NCBI GenBank assembly: GCA_031261345.1
Contig: JAISKC010000086.1
Coordinates: 23,002-87,001 of the forward strand
Origin: Eubacteriales Family XIII. Incertae Sedis bacterium
GTDB lineage: Bacteria; Bacillota; Clostridia; Peptostreptococcales; Anaerovoracaceae
Direction: 5' to 3'
DNA length: 64,000 nt
The translations under genes were made by a program, and so were the position numbers. Positions 16,510 through 25,792 of this stretch are shown piece after piece. How positions within the stretch are numbered: the first letter of the stretch is position 1; the number at the start of each line of letters is the position of its first letter. Below the pieces are notes generated by a model. The model made no database searches and had not been told where the DNA came from. It saw nothing but the letters and a program-made list of their open reading frames with translations.

Positions 16510-18069
16510 TTGAAAGTGGCAGATGATACGATAAAGATAAAAATTGCGGGTGGCGATAGGGTAATTGAGGCAAGTCAGGGGGCGAATCTCCTGACTTGTC
16601 TTCAGGAGAACGGCATTCCTGTTGCGGCGGATTGCGGTGGCCGCGGTCAGTGCGGGAAGTGTTTGGTGCGGGTGGCGCCGATTGCTGACGAGGGAGTAAT
16701 TGCAGGGATTCCTCTCCGCCTCGCTTGCACCTATAGGGTAACTAAGGACATTTGCGTGCTTGTTCCGGAGCCTCGTGAGGACGATATTGTTGTAACGGGG
16801 TTCAGTCTGAAGGACATCGCTTCTTATTTGGGGAGTAAGGATAGTAATAAGGATGGGAATTTGGGGGTTGCTGTTGATGTCGGGACTACTACCATTTTTG
16901 TCAAATTAATCGATTTGACTGATGGCCGAGAGCTTGCCTCCAAGGGATTTTCGAATCCTCAGAGGGCCTTTGGTGCTGACGTAATTTCTCGCATAGAGAA
17001 GTCCAAAGATGATGCCGGTGAGTTGTCCAAAATCATCACGGAAAAGATTGATTCTGAGATTGCCGATCTCTTGGCTGAAACCGTTACGTCCAAAACGTCT
17101 GTGAAGAGGATTGTCATTTCAGGTAACACCGCTATGACGTATATTCTTCTGGGGCTCAGGTGTGCATCGCTTGCCGACGCACCTTTTGTACCCGAATATG
17201 AAATCGGGGATAAGTATAATTATGCAGAGATATTCAAGACTGACACGCTTGATTGTGAGTGCATCGTTGTTCCGTTTGCGTCGTCTTTCATCGGCGGAGA
17301 TGTGCTCTCTGGATTGGTTTATATTGATGAAGTGGTCTGTCCTGTAGGGGAATTTATGCTGATGGATTTGGGGACTAATGGGGAGATTGTTTATTCTGCC
17401 GAAGGGAAAACTATGATGACGAGTGCTGCTGCGGGGCCCGCTCTTGAGGGGGGATATATCAGCTGTGGTATGAGTGCGGTGCCGGGGGCTATTTATTCTG
17501 TGGCGAGAGCGAAAGTGGATTGCCGCGCTTCGCTCGCAATGACGACGGAAGAAAGGTTTGCTGTTGAGGTGATTGGGAGTGTCAAGGCGGAAGGGCTTTG
17601 TGGTTCCGGTATTATAGACCTTATGGCTTGTCTGCTTAGAGGCGGGAGCCTGACAAAAGGTGGTTCCTTTGCTAGTTCAGTCAGCAGTAATGGCGTCAGC
17701 GTGAGTGAAGATATTAGGTTGCTTCAGGAGGATGTGAGAGAATTTCAACTTGCAAAATCGGCAATCAGATCCGGTGCTGAAATTCTCATCAGGGAAAATG
17801 ACGGCAAGCTGCCCGAGAGACTCTATATTTCCGGTGGCTTTGGACTCAATTTGAATATTGATAATGCGCAGACCGTCGGTCTTCTACCGGAGGTCTCGAA
17901 AGAGAATATAGTATTCATCGGAAACAGCTCGATTGAGGGGGCGGCTCTCATTTGCCAGAAGCCTGAACTTTTAGAGAGAGTCAAAGAGATTGCGAAGGAC
18001 GGTATTAGTCTAAACCTCGCCGAGCAGGAGGATTTCGAAGATAAATTTGTAGAAAATATTACGTTTTGA
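16510..18069 (+). CDS. [2Fe-2S] ASKHA-domain protein (RACo-like corrinoid activator, DUF4445)
   Basis: A 519-aa protein. The N terminus is a ferredoxin-like domain with Cys42, Cys48, Cys51 and Cys73 set as in plant-type [2Fe-2S] clusters. The rest is the ASKHA ATPase fold with VDVGTTT, VISGNTAMT, MDLGTNGEIV and GSGIIDL motifs, as in RACo proteins that reductively activate corrinoid proteins of methyl-transfer pathways. No corrinoid protein or methyltransferase is nearby. The start is TTG 16510 after AGAAAGAGAG. Residues 336-345 are encoded by an inserted palindromic element and look foreign to the family. Confidence 0.87.
   Translation: MKVADDTIKIKIAGGDRVIEASQGANLLTCLQENGIPVAADCGGRGQCGKCLVRVAPIADEGVIAGIPLRLACTYRVTKDICVLVPEPREDDIVVTGFSLKDIASYLGSKDSNKDGNLGVAVDVGTTTIFVKLIDLTDGRELASKGFSNPQRAFGADVISRIEKSKDDAGELSKIITEKIDSEIADLLAETVTSKTSVKRIVISGNTAMTYILLGLRCASLADAPFVPEYEIGDKYNYAEIFKTDTLDCECIVVPFASSFIGGDVLSGLVYIDEVVCPVGEFMLMDLGTNGEIVYSAEGKTMMTSAAAGPALEGGYISCGMSAVPGAIYSVARAKVDCRASLAMTTEERFAVEVIGSVKAEGLCGSGIIDLMACLLRGGSLTKGGSFASSVSSNGVSVSEDIRLLQEDVREFQLAKSAIRSGAEILIRENDGKLPERLYISGGFGLNLNIDNAQTVGLLPEVSKENIVFIGNSSIEGAALICQKPELLERVKEIAKDGISLNLAEQEDFEDKFVENITF
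17516..17543. repeat. 28-bp palindromic element inside the ASKHA gene
   Basis: Arms TGGATTGC and GCAATGAC around a CGCGCTTCGCTC centre; 26 of 28 bases match the copy at 5822-5849. It is read through in frame and encodes a peptide containing VDCRASLAM between two conserved stretches of the ASKHA domain. Confidence 0.85.
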
Positions 18070-18071
18070 TA

Positions 18072-18100
18072 TTGCATATATATGCATGCTAATGTATAAT
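18072..18100 (+). promoter_or_regulatory. Probable sigma-A promoter of carAB
   Basis: TTGCAT at 18072-18077 and TATAAT at 18095-18100 with a 17-base spacer. The expected start of transcription is about 45 bases before the carA ATG. I see no attenuator or PyrR-type leader in the short 5' region. Confidence 0.65.
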
Positions 18101-18152
18101 TATGCAAGTTGTAAATTATGACGGTGATGGGAAGATGAAAGGCTGATTTTTT

Positions 18153-19229
18153 ATGGATGGACTACTTTATTTGGAAGATGGAACAGTTTTTAGGGGGAAA
18201 GGCTTCGGCTACCAGACTACCAATGTCGGGGAACTCGTTTTCAATACATCTATGACTGGCTATCAGGGGATTCTCACCGACCCATCTTACAAGGGGCAAA
18301 TTATCAATATGACATATCCGCTCATAGGCAACTACGGCGTCAGCGAGATAGATTATCAGTCGAAGAAAATTCACGCATTTGGTTTTTCGGTCAGAGACAT
18401 TTCTTTCAGACCTTCGAACAGGCACAGCGAAATGAGCATCTCCGAATGGCTCGAATTCCAGAAGATTCCTGGTATATACAATGTAGACACTCGCCTCATT
18501 ACTAAGGCGGTCAGAAATGAGGGAACCATCAAGTGTGTCATCAGCACGGAGGGAATCAGCAAGGCCGAGGCGGTATCGCTCATAGATAAGGAAGAGCTCA
18601 GGACCGACTATATGAGGGACGTCGGCACGGACGAGGTGCTACATTTTCAGGGGACCGGCCAAAGGGTTGCGGTAATGGATTTCGGCATCAAGAGAAACAT
18701 TTTGACTGGGCTGACGGATCGAGGCTGCGATGTCTACCTGTTCCCATATAGTGCGACGGCGGAGGAAATCATGGCGGTGAATCCCGACGGACTGTTCCTT
18801 TCAAACGGCCCCGGGGATCCCGAGGCCTGCACAAACGGCATCGAAGTTACTAAGAAGCTCTTTCCAAAATTGCCGACTTTTGGGATATGCATGGGCCATC
18901 AGGTGCTCGCACTCGCGGCGGGAGGCAAGACATACAAGCTCAAGTTTGGGCACAGAGGGGCAAACCACGGAGTCATCGACCTCGAAACGGACAGATCGGC
19001 AATCACCTCGCAAAATCACAGCTTCGCGGTGGCGGAGGAAGGACTTTCGGACATCGGCATGAAAGTTACGCACCTGAATCTCAACGACGGGACAATCGAG
19101 GGTATCAGACACAACAGCTTGCCTGTATTTTCGGTGCAATATCATCCGGAGGGATCGCCGGGGCCCAACGACTCAAATTATCTGTTTGATCGCTTTGTAG
19201 AAATGATAGGAAATAGCAAAAATGCCTAA
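18153..19229 (+). CDS. carA: Carbamoyl-phosphate synthase small subunit
   Basis: A 358-aa protein that hydrolyses glutamine and passes ammonia to CarB for carbamoyl phosphate, the precursor of arginine and pyrimidines. The N-terminal CPSase domain (LYLEDGTVFRGKGFG, FNTSMTGYQ) is followed by a class I glutamine amidotransferase domain with GICMGHQ (nucleophile Cys) and YHPEG (catalytic His and Glu). Full length. Its last 8 bases overlap carB. Confidence 0.97.
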   Translation: MDGLLYLEDGTVFRGKGFGYQTTNVGELVFNTSMTGYQGILTDPSYKGQIINMTYPLIGNYGVSEIDYQSKKIHAFGFSVRDISFRPSNRHSEMSISEWLEFQKIPGIYNVDTRLITKAVRNEGTIKCVISTEGISKAEAVSLIDKEELRTDYMRDVGTDEVLHFQGTGQRVAVMDFGIKRNILTGLTDRGCDVYLFPYSATAEEIMAVNPDGLFLSNGPGDPEACTNGIEVTKKLFPKLPTFGICMGHQVLALAAGGKTYKLKFGHRGANHGVIDLETDRSAITSQNHSFAVAEEGLSDIGMKVTHLNLNDGTIEGIRHNSLPVFSVQYHPEGSPGPNDSNYLFDRFVEMIGNSKNA

Positions 19230-22200
19230 AAAAGACAATCTGAAAAAAGTAATTATGATCGGTTCCGGCCCCATTATCATCGGACAGGCCGCCGAATTTG
19301 ACTATGCGGGCACTCAGGCCTGCAAGGCCATCAGGGAGGAAGGCATCGAGTGCATTCTCGTCAACAGCAATCCCGCGACCATCATGACGGACGCCGGCAT
19401 CGCCGACAAGGTCTACATGGAGCCGCTCACGAAGGAGGCCGTGACAGCCGTCATCGAGAGGGAAAGACCGCAGGGAATTCTCGCAGGTTTCGGCGGACAG
19501 ACGGGACTCAATCTTGCGATGGCCTTGGACGACGACGGCACTCTCGCAAAATATGGCGTCGAGCTTCTCGGAATCAAGAAGAGCAGTATCACGCGCGCCG
19601 AGGACAGGGACGAGTTCAAAACCCTCATGAACGAGATTGGCGAGCCGATACCCCAGAGCATCATCGCGACTACGCTCCGTGAGTGCAAGACCTTTGTGGA
19701 AGAGGTGGGTTATCCGGTAATAATCAGGCCTGCCTACACGCTCGGCGGCACGGGAGGTGGTATCGCGACCAGTGAGGCGGAGCTGAACACTTACGTAACG
19801 AGCGGTATTGAAAACTCTGCGATCGGGCAGATTCTTTTGGAGGAATCCGTTGCCGGTTGGAAGGAAATCGAATACGAAGTCATGCGCGACGCGAAGGACA
19901 ACTGTATCACTATATGCGGTATGGAAAACTTCGATCCGGTCGGCGTGCACACGGGCGACAGCATCGTTGTAGCTCCGATTCAGACACTCAGGGACGAAGA
20001 ATATCAAATGCTCCGTGACGCTTCTTTGAAGATAATTCGAAGTCTCGACATCGAGGGTGGTTGCAACGTGCAGTTCGCCTTGGATCCCGATACGGGAAAA
20101 TACATAGTAATAGAAGTAAATCCGAGGGTGAGCCGAAGCTCGGCCTTGGCTTCAAAGGCGGCAGGCTATCCCATAGCGAAACTCGCCGCAAAGATAGCAC
20201 TCGGCTATAGTCTCGACGAACTGAAAAATTACGTAACGGAAAAAACCAGTGCTTGCTTTGAGCCGACGCTTGATTACTGCGTGGTGAAATTCCCCAAGTG
20301 GCCGTTTGACAAATTCAAGACGGCTTCGAGGAAACTCGGGACGCAGATGAAGGCCACGGGCGAGGTCATGAGCATCTCTCGAACCTTCGAGAGCGCTTTG
20401 CTCAAAGCTATCACATCGCTGGAAATCAAGCTCGACGGGCTCAGGGTGCCGGAAATAATCGCCCTTTCGGACGAGGAACTTTTCGTCAAAATAGAGGCCA
20501 GAGACGACGAGAGACTGTTTGCTCTCGCCGAGGCTCTGAGGCGTGGGGCGGCAACGGGTGCTCGCGAAGATGATACAAACAAATTCAGTATCGTGAGTCT
20601 CAACAAACTCACGAAGGTGGACAAGTGGTTTCTCGGCAAACTCTATCGCATAGTCAAGATGGAGCGGACGCTCAGCGAAAACGCTCTCACAAAAGAGATA
20701 CTCTATGAGGCTGAGGAAATCGGCTTTGTGGACAAGGAAATTCTTGAGCTTTCGGGTGCGGATAGAAGTATTTTGACCGACATCAGGGTCTACAACGACA
20801 TCTTCCCTGTCTACAAAATGGTTGACACCTGCGGCGGCGAGTTTGAGGCGAAGACCCCCTATTATTACTCGTGTTTCGACACGGACGACGAGAGCCGTAT
20901 TTCGGACGACGAGAAGATACTCGTCATCGGCTCGGGTCCTATTCGCATCGGTCAGGGTATCGAGTTTGATTACTGCTGCGTGCAGGGCGTTTGGGCTATC
21001 AAGGACCTTGGCTACGAGGCTATCATCATCAACAACAATCCCGAGACGGTCAGCACGGATTTTGACACCTCGGACAAGCTATATTTCGAGGCGCTTCATA
21101 TCGACGATGTGATGAATCTCATCAAGAAGGAGCGACCGCTCGGCGTCATCATTCAGTTTGGCGGCCAGACCTCTCTCAATCTCGCGGAGCAGCTTTCGGC
21201 GAGGGGTATCAATCTCCTCGGCACCTCGTTTTCGAGTATCGACCTTGCGGAGGACAGGCAGAAATTCAACGATCTTCTCGCGGGGCTCGGCATCGCCACA
21301 CCTCCTGGTTACTCCGTTACTACCAAAGAGGCTGCGTTTTCTGTAGTGCAGAAACTCGGCTATCCGTTGGTCGTCAGGCCCTCCTACGTCATCGGCGGCA
21401 GGGCGATGCAGGTCGTCTATTCGGACGCGGAGCTTCAGGAATATCTTGAGGAGGCGGTGCTCGTTTCGCATGAACAACCCGTGCTCATCGACAAATATAT
21501 TTTCGGTAAGGAGATCGAAGTTGACGCGATTTCTGACGGCGAGGACATCCTCATTCCGGGGATAATGGAGCATGTCGAGCGGACGGGCGTCCATTCGGGC
21601 GACAGCATCAGCGTCTATCCACCGCACACGATTTCAAACGAGGTGGCCGATATCCTCATCGATTACACGAACAGAATCACAAGGGCGCTCGGAGTAATAG
21701 GGCTGGTGAACGTCCAATATGCTTTCGACGGCGAGAAGGTCTACGTGATTGAGGTCAATCCGCGTGCGTCGCGTACCGTGCCAATCATATCAAAGGTGAC
21801 GGGCGTGCCGATGGTGAAATTGGCGGTCGCTTCCATGCTCGGTTTCAAACTGAAGGATAGCGAATACGGTATCGGACTCTACAAAAAGATGAAGTTGACG
21901 GCGGTCAAAGTGCCTGTTTTCTCAGGTGCGAAACTCACGGACGTTGACATCGCACTCGGCCCCGAAATGAAGTCTACGGGTGAGGTGCTCGGCATTGATG
22001 TGGATTACAAAAGGGCCTGTTACAAGGGCTTCCTCGCCTCTGGCGTCCATATTCCCACATCGGGCGGACTCTATGTGAGTTTGCGCGACCCTGACAAGAA
22101 TGACTATTCACTCGATATAATAAAGGAGTATATAAAGGAAGACTTCAAGCTATACACGTCTCCTGGCACGACGACTTTCCTCAGAGAACATGGCGTGGAA

Positions 22201-22461
22201 TGTGAGCCTATTTCCGGCACCAAGGCGAAGGAACTAATAGCGGACGGCGTGATAAACGCCGTGCTCAATGTGCCGCGCCTCGCGAATATCGTAGGGGAAT
22301 ACTCATTTGAAATCAGGCGCTATGCCATCGAGAGAAATCTGCCGGTGCTCACCTGCGTGGACACAGCGGAAGCCTTCCTCATGGCACTTCGCATCAAGAA
22401 AAACGGAGATGTCCCAACCTACAAGACCCTTGAGGAGTGGACGAACCTAATGTCAGGTTAG
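19222..22461 (+). CDS. carB: Carbamoyl-phosphate synthase large subunit
   Basis: A 1079-aa protein of normal length, with two homologous ATP-grasp halves: the first begins KVIMIGSGPIIIGQAAEFDYAG, shortened here as GSGPIIIGQAAEFDY, the second has the matching GSGPIRIGQGIEFDYC. Both halves contain the VRPAYTLGG/VRPSYVIGG loop. A C-terminal MGS-like domain (about 940-1070) is the usual allosteric site. Overlaps carA by 8 bases and the convergent ATPase gene by 4. Confidence 0.97.
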   Translation: MPKKDNLKKVIMIGSGPIIIGQAAEFDYAGTQACKAIREEGIECILVNSNPATIMTDAGIADKVYMEPLTKEAVTAVIERERPQGILAGFGGQTGLNLAMALDDDGTLAKYGVELLGIKKSSITRAEDRDEFKTLMNEIGEPIPQSIIATTLRECKTFVEEVGYPVIIRPAYTLGGTGGGIATSEAELNTYVTSGIENSAIGQILLEESVAGWKEIEYEVMRDAKDNCITICGMENFDPVGVHTGDSIVVAPIQTLRDEEYQMLRDASLKIIRSLDIEGGCNVQFALDPDTGKYIVIEVNPRVSRSSALASKAAGYPIAKLAAKIALGYSLDELKNYVTEKTSACFEPTLDYCVVKFPKWPFDKFKTASRKLGTQMKATGEVMSISRTFESALLKAITSLEIKLDGLRVPEIIALSDEELFVKIEARDDERLFALAEALRRGAATGAREDDTNKFSIVSLNKLTKVDKWFLGKLYRIVKMERTLSENALTKEILYEAEEIGFVDKEILELSGADRSILTDIRVYNDIFPVYKMVDTCGGEFEAKTPYYYSCFDTDDESRISDDEKILVIGSGPIRIGQGIEFDYCCVQGVWAIKDLGYEAIIINNNPETVSTDFDTSDKLYFEALHIDDVMNLIKKERPLGVIIQFGGQTSLNLAEQLSARGINLLGTSFSSIDLAEDRQKFNDLLAGLGIATPPGYSVTTKEAAFSVVQKLGYPLVVRPSYVIGGRAMQVVYSDAELQEYLEEAVLVSHEQPVLIDKYIFGKEIEVDAISDGEDILIPGIMEHVERTGVHSGDSISVYPPHTISNEVADILIDYTNRITRALGVIGLVNVQYAFDGEKVYVIEVNPRASRTVPIISKVTGVPMVKLAVASMLGFKLKDSEYGIGLYKKMKLTAVKVPVFSGAKLTDVDIALGPEMKSTGEVLGIDVDYKRACYKGFLASGVHIPTSGGLYVSLRDPDKNDYSLDIIKEYIKEDFKLYTSPGTTTFLREHGVECEPISGTKAKELIADGVINAVLNVPRLANIVGEYSFEIRRYAIERNLPVLTCVDTAEAFLMALRIKKNGDVPTYKTLEEWTNLMSG

Positions 22462-23870
22462 AACAAGTCGTCCAATGTGATTTCTGATTGAATGTTATTG
22501 CGATAGGCGTTGTTTGTCAGCCCATAGGTCGTGATCATCGTTTGATGCAAGGCACTCTTTGTGCCAGTCTCGAGGCGAAAGGCGTTTTGTCTTCGAGTGA
22601 AGTTTTCATCATCGTTCTTGCTTATTGTATATTTCTCTACCGAGTACTTTATTTCGCAAAGATTGATAACACCGTCTTTGCGGTCAATAATCATATCAAT
22701 TTGTGCAGATGGATGCGCATCCTTGCTACGCCAAGAATAGATATTTGATGATACGCCACTGATTCCCAGTTTGAATTTTATCTGTTCCGCATGAGCGATG
22801 CAGACACGTTCAAATGCATAGCCGCACCATGCTCGGTGTGCAGGGTCTAGTAGGTAGGTTGTCCAAAAATGCTCATCATGTCCTTTGTTATTCTCGATGT
22901 ATTTTAGGTAGAACAGGCTGAAAAAATCAATCAGCCTATAATATTCCCCATTGCGCCGCTTATTGTAGTCGTTTTGACTTTCGATGAAACCACATTGTTC
23001 TAAGTCATTGAGAACCTTTGTCAAGCCTCCACCGTCAGGAATACCGCTTTGATGTGTGATTTCCTGCCTTGTCAGTCCATTGTTTTTTTCACTGAGTAGT
23101 CTGACAATCTTGATGTGATTTTCGGAATGACGGAACAGTGAGTGATAAAGTCTATTAAACTCTCCAGCAAGGGCTGCGGTTTTTGAAAAGAGTAGCATGT
23201 CAACATTTTGATTGAGGCCATACATGCTATTCATTCGGCTCATATAATATGGAATACCGCCAAAAATCATATACGACTCGGCGATTTGGTATCGGTTAAA
23301 TACTATGCCTTTACTTCGGTAATATTCTTCACATTCATGAAGTGTGAATGGCTTCAAGGCAATTTGCTCGGTGATTCTGTTGTGGAGTCCCCCGTAGTTG
23401 TCGATGAGATTGCTGATCATCCACGAGGTAGCTGAACCGCATACAATCAACAAAATATCCGGTCTTGAGGATGCAAAGCTATTCCAGAAATGCTCGAATG
23501 CAGGAAGAAATCCTGATTTTGGTGTATCGAGCCAAGGGAGTTCATCAATAAAAACAACTTTCTTTTCCCTTGTATGTTGTGCCTTTATTAGACGCTCAAG
23601 TTGCACAAATGCCTCCAACCAATTTTTTGATGCAGAGAAATCTCCTTCAAAATGCTCTTGCAAGGCAAAATGAAAATTTTGCAATTGCGTTTGCATTTTT
23701 TCATCTGCCATCCCCGACACATAAAAGGTGAATCTATTGTTGAAAAACTCCTTGATTAGATATGTTTTCCCTATTCGCCTACGCCCATATACCGCAACAA
23801 AATCCGAATGATTTGCTTCATAGCACTTTTTTAATAATTCTTGCTCAGGTTGTCGTCCAATGATATTCAT
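22458..23870 (-). CDS. AAA ATPase with C-terminal DUF234 nuclease-like domain
   Basis: A 470-aa protein. N-terminal P-loop GRRRIGKTYL, Walker B VVFIDELPWL and a sensor-like LLIVCGSATSWM place it in the archaeal-type ATPase family common in anaerobic bacteria. A winged-helix stretch lies near residues 255-320. The C terminus has the DUF234 region with IDMIIDRKDGVINLCEIKYS, an arrangement like the PD-(D/E)xK nuclease core. Physiological role of the family is unclear. The start has GGAGGCAG before it. Two hairpins of shared sequence lie in its upstream region. Confidence 0.87.
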   Translation of the reverse strand: MNIIGRQPEQELLKKCYEANHSDFVAVYGRRRIGKTYLIKEFFNNRFTFYVSGMADEKMQTQLQNFHFALQEHFEGDFSASKNWLEAFVQLERLIKAQHTREKKVVFIDELPWLDTPKSGFLPAFEHFWNSFASSRPDILLIVCGSATSWMISNLIDNYGGLHNRITEQIALKPFTLHECEEYYRSKGIVFNRYQIAESYMIFGGIPYYMSRMNSMYGLNQNVDMLLFSKTAALAGEFNRLYHSLFRHSENHIKIVRLLSEKNNGLTRQEITHQSGIPDGGGLTKVLNDLEQCGFIESQNDYNKRRNGEYYRLIDFFSLFYLKYIENNKGHDEHFWTTYLLDPAHRAWCGYAFERVCIAHAEQIKFKLGISGVSSNIYSWRSKDAHPSAQIDMIIDRKDGVINLCEIKYSVEKYTISKNDDENFTRRQNAFRLETGTKSALHQTMITTYGLTNNAYRNNIQSEITLDDLF

Positions 23871-23884
23871 TCTGCCTCCTTGTA

Positions 23885-24036
23885 TAACTCGCTGAAATAT
23901 ACAATATAGAGACTATTTCAGCGAGCTATCTATGAATATTATAACCGAATATCAAGTAATAGCAAGCGAATATTGAAATATATCTATGTTTATAGCTCGC
24001 TGAAATATGCATAAAATAGGCTATTCCAGCGAGTTA
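23885..24036. repeat. Two related palindromes upstream of the DUF234 ATPase gene
   Basis: Palindrome A has arms 23885-23899 and 23914-23928; palindrome B has arms 23993-24007 and 24022-24036. All four arms are versions of TAGCTCGCTGAAATA or its complement, with 14-base centres, and the palindromes start 108 bases apart. They fill the gap between the ATPase gene and the Xre gene, both on the minus strand, so they are likely operator or promoter elements of the ATPase gene. Confidence 0.8.
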
Positions 24037-24081
24037 TATATGATGAAGTTTGCCGTATTCGATAGGGTACGCAGGAATGTT

Positions 24082-24297
24082 TTATTGACTTTGTTCTTCT
24101 GGCGGAATGAACTCAAGTAAATCTTCTATTTTGCAGTTGAATAATTGGCATAGAGCATCGATTGTGTTTGTGGAAATAGACTCGCCAGATAGAATGCGAG
24201 TAACGGTAGCACTACCAATACCACCTTTTTCACGTAACGTGTAGGTGGTAGCATTTTCTTTTTTCATTAATATCATTAGTGGTTCGTATGAAATCAT
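24082..24297 (-). CDS. Xre-family helix-turn-helix regulator (small)
   Basis: 71 aa with a Cro/C1 helix-turn-helix: LREKGGIGSATVTRILSGE is the recognition part, followed by STNTIDALCQLFNCKIEDLLE, typical of one-domain YozG/SinR-like regulators. It lies upstream of the DUF234 ATPase gene on the same strand; the palindromes between them are candidate binding sites, but this is inference. Confidence 0.85.
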   Translation of the reverse strand: MISYEPLMILMKKENATTYTLREKGGIGSATVTRILSGESISTNTIDALCQLFNCKIEDLLEFIPPEEQSQ

Positions 24298-24350
24298 TTT
24301 GCCCTAGTCGCTCTCCTGTTAGTCTTTCTTATTTGTTAGACAAAAAATGC

Positions 24351-24380
24351 TTGCAATATATATATAGTATGTCCTATAAT
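24351..24380 (+). promoter_or_regulatory. Probable promoter of the surface-protein gene
   Basis: TTGCAA at 24351-24356 and TATAAT at 24375-24380 with an 18-base spacer, about 80 bases before the ATG at 24466. Confidence 0.6.
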
Positions 24381-24465
24381 TGACATGCAACGTTATGGCA
24401 AATATTTGACATGAAATAAAACAAGTGAAATGTTTTAAGTTTCTAATTTTGAAGGGAGAGAAATT

Positions 24466-25770
24466 ATGAAGAGCTATAGTTCAAATTTGAGAAAAGGGCT
24501 GGTAACATTCGTGGCCATTGCTTTGGTGATGGCATCTGTTCTTACCGTGATTCCTACGGGAGTATATGCGGAGGGTGATGCAGATGTAGATACTTTGGTA
24601 GCTGTTAGTGAGGAAGATACAAGTGTTGAACCTTTTGCAGAGGAGGGAGCAACAATTTCAGGCGTTGTCACCAATCCGAGTGAAGGTTTACAAATGTTCC
24701 TCTCGCGTAAGGAAGGCGTTGGGACATCTAATATTGTAGTAAACTATAATGCTCAGACTGGTGCATTTAGTTTTCAGGATGTATCGGTGGGTACTTATGT
24801 AATAAAATTTTTCGATTCTAGTGTTCCTTCGCAGTATTATTCCGAATCGGGAGCAGGTGCTAGCTATTATGAAGCGACGCTAATTACCGTTTCTGAGTCA
24901 AAAAAGGTAATTCAATTATCGCCCATAAAAATTCTTAAAGGTGGTACACTCTCAGGTAATGTTATTGCTCCTGCTATTGCAAATGTACATGTTTCGTTTG
25001 CGGTATATCAAAATGTTGATCCGGTACAAGTACCGAACTGGAACGAACAGCCAGTGAGTGGTGGAATCGTAGAAGAGGATGGAACGTTTACAACATCAAG
25101 ATTAGATAGTCATGGTCTTCTGCCTAAGAGTTACTATCGTGTATATTTTCGTGCATACACATTAGATGCTGATAATAACATGAAATATGTTGCTGCTGAA
25201 TGGTACGACGATGTTTTTGACGCAAAGGACGCAACTCCTGTGACAATAAAAGAGAAGCAGACGACAACTATAAATGCGGACCTCACAAACGCTCCGGCAG
25301 TTGAGAACCCTGAAAACCCAACTGAGCCTACTGCACCGGCGGTAGCACTTGAACCAGCACCAAAACCAGAAATCACATTCCCTGCACAGAATGGGGTAGC
25401 AAAGTATTACAAGAGTGGTGGCGTTGACTTTGTTATCCATATCGACAGGCCATTATCTTTATACGATGCTGCGAGGGGTATCACATTCAATGGGAGTGTG
25501 CTTGACGAGAAGCATTACAAGGTTGAAGAGGGTAGTACGGTTGTTACGATATTCGATTCGTATCTCAAGACACTGCCTGTCGGAAACTACAGTGTGATAG
25601 TTCCGTATACAGATGGACAAGATGTTTCATTGACGTTCGAAATTGCTAAGGGACAACCCACTACCGGAGACAGCTCGAACATGATTCCGTTTATGATTTT
25701 GATAGGTGCAGCTTTCACAGGCCTTGCAGTGACGTTGGGTCTACGAATAAGGAAGCCTGTTAAATCATAA
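24466..25770 (+). CDS. Secreted cell-surface protein with X2-like domain and sortase-like C-terminal signal
   Basis: 434 aa. A signal peptide with a basic start and a hydrophobic core ends near VYAEGD (residue 36). Residues 60-280 hold two beta-sandwich repeats of carboxypeptidase-regulatory type (SGVVTNPSEG, LSGNVIAPAI). A Pro/Glu/Ala-rich linker leads to a domain like the X2 immunoglobulin-like module (residues 315-395, TFPAQNGVAKYYKSGG). The tail has QPTTGDSS, a hydrophobic stretch and the positive end RIRKPVKS, the layout of an LPXTG signal with Gln in place of Leu. Probably displayed on the cell wall; no enzymatic domain is seen. AGGGAGAG precedes the ATG. Confidence 0.8.
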   Translation: MKSYSSNLRKGLVTFVAIALVMASVLTVIPTGVYAEGDADVDTLVAVSEEDTSVEPFAEEGATISGVVTNPSEGLQMFLSRKEGVGTSNIVVNYNAQTGAFSFQDVSVGTYVIKFFDSSVPSQYYSESGAGASYYEATLITVSESKKVIQLSPIKILKGGTLSGNVIAPAIANVHVSFAVYQNVDPVQVPNWNEQPVSGGIVEEDGTFTTSRLDSHGLLPKSYYRVYFRAYTLDADNNMKYVAAEWYDDVFDAKDATPVTIKEKQTTTINADLTNAPAVENPENPTEPTAPAVALEPAPKPEITFPAQNGVAKYYKSGGVDFVIHIDRPLSLYDAARGITFNGSVLDEKHYKVEEGSTVVTIFDSYLKTLPVGNYSVIVPYTDGQDVSLTFEIAKGQPTTGDSSNMIPFMILIGAAFTGLAVTLGLRIRKPVKS

Positions 25771-25792
25771 ATTAGTTGAGAGGGAAGAGAAA

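Noticed and set aside
19105..20007. 300-aa minus-strand frame over the carA/carB junction
   Set aside because: Overlaps two conserved genes completely and has no recognisable domain.
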